DNA of 64,000 nt. It comes from Castanea sativa (Eukaryota; Streptophyta; Magnoliopsida; Fagales; Fagaceae). Shown piece by piece: positions 57,011-64,000 of the stretch. Made by a program: the position numbers and the translations under genes. The stretch's first letter is position 1. The number at the start of each line of letters is the position of its first letter. The notes under the pieces were generated by a model. The model ran no database searches, was not told where the DNA came from, and saw only the letters and a program-made list of their open reading frames with translations. The stretch covers positions 3,449,501 to 3,513,500 of the forward strand of contig NC_134016.1 of NCBI RefSeq assembly GCF_040712315.1, written 5' to 3'.

Positions 57011-60000
57011 TTCAATTATCACAACAATAATAGCACAAGGTAAAAAAAAAAATACAAAAAAGACCTTTCTTTGTATTCTACAATGTCTATGGTAAAATAG
57101 AATGACAAAAGAGAAGACATTAAATAACATGAGTTTTTCATTTCTAGGTAACTATGACAATGAAAAAAGGTATACCTTTAATATCTAAGTCGGGATTTAG
57201 AGAGCACATTCTATTGTTGTAGCAGATTAGGTCACCAATTTTCCAGATTGGGGTCTTTTATTTAGGTAGCAATGATTTCTCCACTGACTACCACACCTCA
57301 CATCCAGATGCAATTAGCTTTTAACGTCCTGCAAGATACCAGCCTAAGGAATTGAAGAACAGAATGACACTAAACAGTATACAACTCTTTCAGCTAGTGA
57401 AGTTTACATTTACCTGAGATTCTAGCAAATTTGTCAACTTCAGGTCCTGCACAAACAAATTTACAACATAAATTTAGCCATGGGAAGAATAAAAGTAAAT
57501 TTGCTAGTGGGTTGTTTAGGCTACAAGATTAAGTAACAGAGTTAGTAATGGTAAAGCTTAAAATATTGACTAGGCGTAAAGTTGTTCAGCCTAGATTAGC
57601 AATTAGCAATTATCACTGCTGCTTTTTGAGTAGACTGCAAAATTAGTTTATGTAAGCAATTTAGATTTAGCATTCATACATGTATGTTTTTCCAGGAAAA
57701 CTACATACTGTATCTTGCTTCAACTTATCATGGACAATATTGTTTTTGGTGTACGAACTACAACTTTTTTTTGATAAGTAACAAGCTTGATTGAGACCAA
57801 AATGGAATCGCCCAAATTATTCAGGAAGTATACAGATGGGTACTAAAATTATATAATAGCGTGGTAAGATATTTTTGTCATGGCTCAATTAATTAATAGA
57901 AGTTTTTAAGTCATATATCTGAATAATAAAATTAATTTAAAAAACAAATGGTACTAATTGAATAATTGCAAATAAAAGTCAACATAGAGAGAGGCATATG
58001 TTCATTGCCCTATCCACTCACTGTAGGCTAGTATCCTTCAAACTTTTGTATGAATTGGAGTACCCAAACTGGTTGGCCTCTTAGGACAACAAGATTGACA
58101 ATAGGTGAAGGCTGTAACAGACATGTAAAAATCTATTAACTGAAGCTAGTATTATTAAATTGCTCTGGCAGAGATACGTTGAAGCGATTTTTCTGTGAAG
58201 CTATTTGACAATCAATCAAGTGTGCAAGATGGCTAACCATCAGATTTATACCTTAGCAATCATTGAAGTGTTGAAGTCACTGGAACAAAGGGCTCTAGCC
58301 TCTAGGTGAGGCCATGATACCAGATAAGATTTGATAGGTGGATGAACTGTCAGGAGTTCTGTTTAGTAAAAAGATCCCTTGTTTAGTATATATATAGGGC
58401 ATGGAAGAAACCTGTGTAGCTAACTTTAATTAGCATCCTCCACAATCAATGTCAAGAAATCCAACCAACTTATTCACAAGAAACATATCTTACCAAAACG
58501 TAGAAATTCAAAAAACTTCTAAGAAGCCACAATTCTCGTGAATATATGTATTTTCTCAAGTGGCAAGTTCATTGTAATTGTCATGGTCCAATTGAAACAA
58601 GAATATGCCATCCTGCCACATTGTTGGAGTATGTCATGGGTCTTTCCCTCTTCTAATTGGTTAGAGGAGTCATCAAAATCTCTCAGCAGAGTGGCCATTC
58701 ACTGTTTTTATATCCATAAAACTCATAAATGACTTAATGTGTAAAACTTTCAAATCATTTCTATGAGAAACAAAATGAAATTCTAAACCAAAGGGTAATT
58801 TGAATAATAGCCAATAAAAGTTATATATGTTCATTTCCTTATCTGCTTATTATAAAGAACCGTTCTTCCAACATGTGCATGAGTTGTAGCATCCAAACCA
58901 AATGGGCTTTTTGTTAAGGAATAGCTTATAAGAAGAGAAGAACAAAACTGACATTAATTGAAGCTAGAAAGATATGAAGAAGAAATTATTTTGGCAATTA
59001 ATCAACATGTAAGATGGCTTTTCACCAGATACCTTAGAGTGCAGTAAAGTTCAGATGTTGCTGAAACAAAGGTTTCTAGGTTAGCTAACCATAACCAAAA
59101 AAAAAAAAGATCAAATATTTTGTCAAAAAGATCCATTGCTAAGTACATAAGAGATAGCAGAAACCGTGATGTAAAAGCTGGAAAACTAAGACTCACCTGA
59201 TATTTTGTTGGTTGATAAAGGTAGTGCTACCATGTAGAGTAAACTTGTAAACAATGCAGATATAGACACAATATTATTCCAATTGGCCAGCAACCAGAAA
59301 TTTCATGCAGGTTAAAAAGAAGAAGAAGGAGAAGAAACCTAGAAAAATTAATATGACTTACAAAAAATTGTGTGAATTTGATATCAGATATAAAATGAGA
59401 AGAGGCTCTCTTTTGATTTGAATCTCATGTTGCTCTTCTTTCTTGGGGACGTTAGACAGGTCATTTACAGATAAGTCAAAAATTTCACAGCGTTTTGCTC
59501 AAACCCTTTGTCAGCTGGTTGAACTTTGAAGGGAACGAAACAGGTTGAGTGCCTGTAGATCAAATGTGACCTTTTATTGGAACATTGAAATATAACTGGC
59601 ATCCGTAATTTAACAATGCACTGCACCACATCCAGTGCTAGTATATGTTCTGGCTTCTTGCAACTGTTAATAGAGATGATGTATAAATAAAATGTTCCAC
59701 AACTATAGAAGAAAAAAAAATCCATTCTTTCTAATTTTGTGGTTTTAACTTTCAAATATTATGGCGCTGTGTGTTGAAGTTGATGAGGCAGAGGCTTGAG
59801 GTAAGTATAAAATCCATACGCATTTAGCCTTGTCCAACAAAAATTGACCTTTAGTCCTAACATACTAGGCATTACACTACAATAGTGATGCTGGGGATTC
59901 ACTGTCTAATGAAAGCAACAATACAACTGCACATAAAACAAAAAGTAGATATTAAACATTCATTACAGTTTACCCACTATCTATCATTGAGCTCATCTAC

Positions 60001-60847
60001 AGTCTTAAAATGTGAAAGAGAAAATACCCAAGGTGCATAATTTCATTCCAATACATAGAAAATGCATAAGAAAAAAAAAAAAAGAGGAGCATAGAAAAAG
60101 ATAGACTAATGAAACCTTCAAGAATCTAACTTCAATGACAATCATGATATGTGCAGTGTCCTCAACCTCTGACTGACATCAATTTGCCTCAAAATTTGAA
60201 CCTAACAAAGAAGAATGAATTTAAGGTGGAATATTAGAAGATAAAGGATGGTACCTGACTTATTAAGTTCAATTATCTTCACAACAGTCATTTTGTTCTA
60301 TTGTATTTTAATCACAGTTTTTAAAATTCAAGAAATCTAGTAAGCACACGAAATAGAGAAATCTAAAGGTTATGTTTAGTTAAGAGGGATGCATCAGAAG
60401 AGAAGAACATGAGATTGGAGAAAACTCACAAATTAACACCCTGGCATTACAAAAATCTTGGATTGTCTATGTCTGCTATTTAACCACTCTGGCAGCAAAC
60501 AGTACGTAATATTCAGCTTTTTTTGTAATGCGAGCATCAGATGGTAGTAAATTCTAATAAATTTTCAACCACTTTGGCAGACCTTCCACTTAGCCAACAA
60601 CAAGGAGTATCTCTATTGGCATGGATTGCACTTCTTCCATAATTTGCTCTAGAAATTAGCAATCTTGTTCCCTAAAATTCAGCTCTTCAGCAAAGGAAAA
60701 GTTGCCCCACCACTCCAGCAAAGCTTTAAGATCATCAAAATATGAAACCTTCAACTCAGAATGTTATTAGGTGTCAAAGTCTGACCAATTTGAAAACTAT
60801 AGCTCAGGTCACTGCAAGAAGAATAGAAAATGCAGAGTACCACCCAT

Positions 60848-60903
<56 letters not shown>

Positions 60904-61203
60904 TACACATACTGCTTTCACAAGGTTTAGCTAGAAAGATGTTGTCTTTGTTATCCCTGTTTGTGTTTAGTATATAAATGTCTATTATTCAATACGACAT
61001 AATTTTCACTAAAGGATCACCCATGCATATAAATGCCTTTGTTATCCCTTTTTCTCTCTCAAACTTTTTTATCTGCGGCAGATGTTATAAATTTGGATTT
61101 TAAAGATTAGATATTATGAGTGTTGCTGGTATAGAATGCAATAGAAATAAAGACATAGGAACAGGTTACCTATCATTAACAGTCAAAGCGAATGAATCAA
61201 ATC
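57011..61203. repeat. NLR 3'-flanking module, copy B
   Basis: Collinear with 454-4,976. It lacks one of the tandem units of copy A and has small insertions, for example 59,850-60,050. No gene. (TA)n at 60,850-60,901. Confidence 0.72.
60850..60901. repeat. (TA)n microsatellite, 52 bp
   Basis: A pure AT run. The homologous runs are at 4,750-4,770 in A (short, with CA) and 62,697-62,726 in C, so the locus varies strongly in length between modules. Confidence 0.95.
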
Positions 61204-61273
61204 TCCCCAAGTAGGATTCAAACCTACAACCAATCAGTTAACGGCGACCACTTTACCATTGAGCTACTGTGGA
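61204..61273 (-). pseudogene. Organelle-type trnN(GUU) relic, copy B, full length
   Basis: The minus strand reads TCCACAGTAGCTCAATGG at the 5' end, anticodon GTT in GCCGTTAAC, a perfect T stem GTAGG/CCTAC with TTTGAAT loop, and TTGGGGA at the 3' end. It resembles plastid trnN (also present as plastid-derived copies in plant mitochondria), with one base lost in the anticodon stem and one acceptor mismatch. It is probably non-functional. Confidence 0.78.
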
Positions 61274-61802
61274 ACAACGATAGATTCAAAGCGTGATGAT
61301 GGTACAAAGTAATGCTCCCATTGGACCTGATAAGAGCATAATACAATGCTAAGACTGTGAATGTTATGTGAACTACAACTCTACAGCATTATGTTATGTT
61401 GGAAAAGAAAAAAAAAATGGAAAAAAAAGAAATTAAAGAACCTGACCTTGTTTTGCACATTAATGCATTTCAGTTCTTTCCCCATTTGCATAACAACCAT
61501 GGAATAACCTACAAGCACATCATTTTATATTTGGTTCCTTAAAAAAATAAAAACGGTTTACTAGAACAGAAGAGAAAGAGATCAGGTTTAGATGGAATTA
61601 CTTCATTGGAATACGGGCAAGGTTGGGTTTCTGTGATTGGGGATGCTGAAAATTCACCGTCTTCATCTGTTATCATCCCTTGATTATTGTTTATTTGGGA
61701 AAGTGAAAAGAGGAATAAAGAAATTAGGATTGACCATGAATATATATAATTTGTTCGTTCAAAGGAGAGTATATGAGAAGAGGATTTGAGGTATCAGAAA
61801 AC
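61274..61802. repeat. Proximal 3' flank of NLR fragment B
   Basis: No gene. The part up to about 61,440 is deleted in copy A. The rest matches 5,031-5,389. Confidence 0.55.
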
Positions 61803-62158
61803 TTACATGTCTATCTTTGGAATGTGGGCAATCTTCAACCACTCAGCCCCGCTCCCCTCTACACATCTTTCCTTTAACTTGGAGCAACCCCAAATATGTA
61901 GTTCTTCTAATTTGATGAGGCGTGTTGTGGTTGTGGGCAGATACATCAGGCTATTGCACTTCCAAATATAGAGCTTTTTAAGGGAAGAAAGGTTGCCCAA
62001 CCACTCAGGTAAAGTTTCTATTCCATCATAACCAGAGTTTCAAGGGCAGTGAACTGTTGAATTTCGCCCGGGAGAGAGTTGAGTTTAGCCCACCTTTTCA
62101 ATTCTAGATATTGGAGCGTCGTATGAGAGTGTTGGATGAAATTATTGAGACCGGGAAG
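61803..62158 (-). pseudogene. NLR fragment B, last LRRs only
   Basis: The stop at 61,803-61,805 follows KIAHIPKIDM. Upstream residues match NLR A and C (MYLPTTTTRLIKLEELHIW). An internal deletion near 62,025 (in catcataaccagagt, 10 bp shorter than A) breaks the frame, and homology ends abruptly at about 62,158, where sequence homologous to 60,228 (module interior) begins. It is a duplication-junction fragment. Confidence 0.85.
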
Positions 62159-62697
62159 AATGAAATATTAGAAGATAAAGGATGGTGCCTGACTTATTAA
62201 GTTCAATAATCTTCACGAACACAGTCCTTTTGTTCTATTGCATTGTAATCACAGTTTTTATAAATTCAAGAAATCTAGTAAGCACACAAAATAGAGAAAT
62301 CTGAAGGTTATGTTTAGTTAAGAGGAATACATCAGAAGAGAAGAACATGAGATTGGAGGAAACTCACAAATTTTAATGAACTTCAACAAGATAGGAATCA
62401 AATCAAAACCCTGGCATTACAAAATTCCTGGATCGTCTATGTCCATCATTTAACCACTCTGGCAGCAAACAGTACAAAATATTCAGTTATTTTTTGTAAA
62501 GTGAGCATCTCTATTGGCATGGATTGCACTTCTTCCATAATTTGCTCCAGAAAGTAGCTCTTCAGGAAAGGAAAAGTTGTCCCACCAGTCCAGCAAAGCT
62601 TTAAGATCATCAAAATATGATACCTTCAACTAAGAAATTGAAAATTATAGCTCAGGTCACTGCAAGAAGAATAGAAAATGCAGAGTACCACCCATGG

Positions 62698-62728
<31 letters not shown>

Positions 62729-63523
62729 CAACGCTTACTGCTTCACAAGGTTTAGCTAGAAAGATGATGTTTTTGTTATCCCTGTTTGCATTTAGTATAT
62801 AAATGTCTATTATTCAATATGACATAATTTCCACCAAAAAAATCACCCATTTTCTTTAGCTTTCTTTTTCTCTCACAAATTTTTTAAACCGTGGCAGATG
62901 TTATAAATCTTGATTTTAAAGATTAGATATTATGAGTGTTGCTGGTATAGAATGAAATAGAAACAAAGACATAGGAACAGGTTACCTATCAATAACGGTT
63001 AAAGCAAATGAATCAAATCTACCCAAGTAGGATTCAAACCTACAACCAATTAGTTAACGGCAACCACCGTACCATTGAGCTACTTTGGAACAACGATAGA
63101 TTAGGAGCATGATGATGGCACAAAGTAATGCTCCCATTGGACCTGATAATAGCATGATACAATGCTAAGATCGTGAATGTTATGTGAACTACAACTCTAC
63201 AGCATTCTGTTATGTGGAAAAGAAAAAAGAAAATGGAAAAAAAGAAATTGAAGTACCACGGAATAACCTATATTTATATAAGGTTATGTTTAATAGAAAA
63301 GAAGAGAAAGAGATCGGGTTTAGATGGAATTACCACATTATTTCTGTATAATTGGAATACAGGCAATGTTGGGCCATTTTTCTGTGACTGAAGATGCTGA
63401 AAATTCAGTCGCTTCTCTAATCTCTTCATCGTCTATTTGGGAAAGTGAATAGAGGATTTAAAATGTATAATTTGCTCATTCAAAGGAGAGTATATGAGAA
63501 GAAGATTTGAGGTATCAGAAAAC
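62159..63523. repeat. NLR 3'-flanking module, copy C (short)
   Basis: It starts at the position equivalent to about 60,228 in copy B and runs to the 3' end of NLR C. No gene apart from the tRNA relic. (TA)n at 62,697-62,726. Confidence 0.78.
63020..63089 (-). pseudogene. Organelle-type trnN(GUU) relic, copy C
   Basis: The same relic as at 61,204-61,273, with extra changes (TCCAAAGTAGCTC at the 5' end, ACGGTGGTTGCC in the D to anticodon region). The T arm is still intact. Confidence 0.72.
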
Positions 63524-64000
63524 TTACATGATTATCTTTGGAATGTGGGCAATCTTCAACCACTCAGCCCCGCTTCCCATTGCACATCTTTCCTTTAACT
63601 TGGAGCAATCCCAAATATCTAGTTCTTCTAATTTGATGAGGCGTGTTGTGGTTGTGGGCAGATACATCAGGTTACTGCACAACCAAATTTTGAGTTTTTT
63701 AAGGGAAGAAAGGTTGCTCAACCACTCAGGTAAAGTTTCTATTCCATCAAAACAACTGATAAGCAGAGTTTCAAGAGCAGTGAAAGGCTGAATTTCACTC
63801 GGGAGAGAGTTGAGTTTAGCCCACCCTTTCAATTCTAGATCTTCGAGCATCGTATGAGAGTGTTGGATGAAATTGAGACTGGGAAAAACATCCAGCTCCT
63901 CACAATACCCACCAATCTCCAAACTCTTCAAGCATTTTAATGACCCCTCTGGCAGACGTGTGATGTTGCTGCAATTTTGAATTGCTAAACGGGTAAGAAA
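63524..64000 (-). CDS. NLR C, 3' end of LRR region (continues beyond the window)
   Basis: The frame is open from the window edge (FLTRLAIQNCSNITRLPEGS) through LKCLKSLEIGGYCEELDVF to the stop after KIAHIPKIIM. It closely resembles the C-terminus of NLR A, without frame damage in this part. Whether the gene is intact upstream cannot be seen. As in A and B, TAA overlaps GTAAGT, so a splice donor may remove the stop. Probable role: intracellular immune receptor of the CNL class. Confidence 0.82.
   Translation of the reverse strand, partial: FLTRLAIQNCSNITRLPEGSLKCLKSLEIGGYCEELDVFPSLNFIQHSHTMLEDLELKGWAKLNSLPSEIQPFTALETLLISCFDGIETLPEWLSNLSSLKKLKIWLCSNLMYLPTTTTRLIKLEELDIWDCSKLKERCAMGSGAEWLKIAHIPKIIM

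Noticed and set aside
60742..60977. Frames with (Ile-Tyr)n runs, also at 16,301, 14,942 and 62,617
   Set aside because: They are translations of (TA)n microsatellites.

Overview
This is a plant nuclear window: AT-rich, full of long poly-A/T and (TA)n runs, with coiled-coil NLR (CNL, RGA-like) disease-resistance sequence and almost every class of plant transposable element. A woody eudicot, perhaps Fagaceae, would fit the NLR type and the SINE family. That is a guess from style, not a database match.

Left part (1-14,440). An NLR (gene A, minus strand, 14,332 to 5,390) is a pseudogene. It has a frameshift in the NB-ARC near 13,570, an in-frame TGA at 12,813-12,815, and a Ty1/copia element (6,928-11,951) in its LRR exon. 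The copia element has an intact gag-pol frame of 1,499 codons, one full LTR (481 bp) and only an 81-bp remnant of the other. Downstream of gene A (1-5,389) is its 3' flank, holding an older copia relic, diverged tandem units and a piece of an organelle-type tRNA-Asn.

Right end (56,290-64,000). The same 3' module recurs twice. Copy B (56,290-62,158) ends in about 355 bp of NLR 3' end and is fused to copy C (62,159-64,000), whose NLR 3' end is open at the window edge. Each module carries an organelle-type trnN(GUU) relic.

Middle (14,440-56,290). I see no intact host gene. It is a mosaic of segmental duplications from the NLR cluster. Block 17,640-23,270 is repeated directly at 30,520-36,060. 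Block 14,850-17,640 recurs at 23,270-25,350 with its second half inverted. NLR 5' relics lie at 25,430-26,427 and near 37,130. Comparing copies exposes insertions with visible target-site duplications: Tourist-like MITEs, a hAT-like MITE, a TRIM, tRNA-derived SINEs, long-TIR MULE-like elements, three Helitrons plus a fourth partial Helitron copy, a 5'-truncated LINE and a minimal poly-A retroposition scar. A 2.8-kb Helitron-bearing segment is duplicated in tandem at 49,792-54,451.

No operon-like or interacting gene set is present. The biology is decay and reshuffling of a resistance-gene cluster by transposons and unequal exchange. The most notable observations are the odd structure of the copia insertion (no target-site duplication, 5' LTR cut close to its predicted transcription start), the exact 69-bp LRR amplification, the triplicated organellar tRNA relic, and the paralogue comparisons that order insertions in time.
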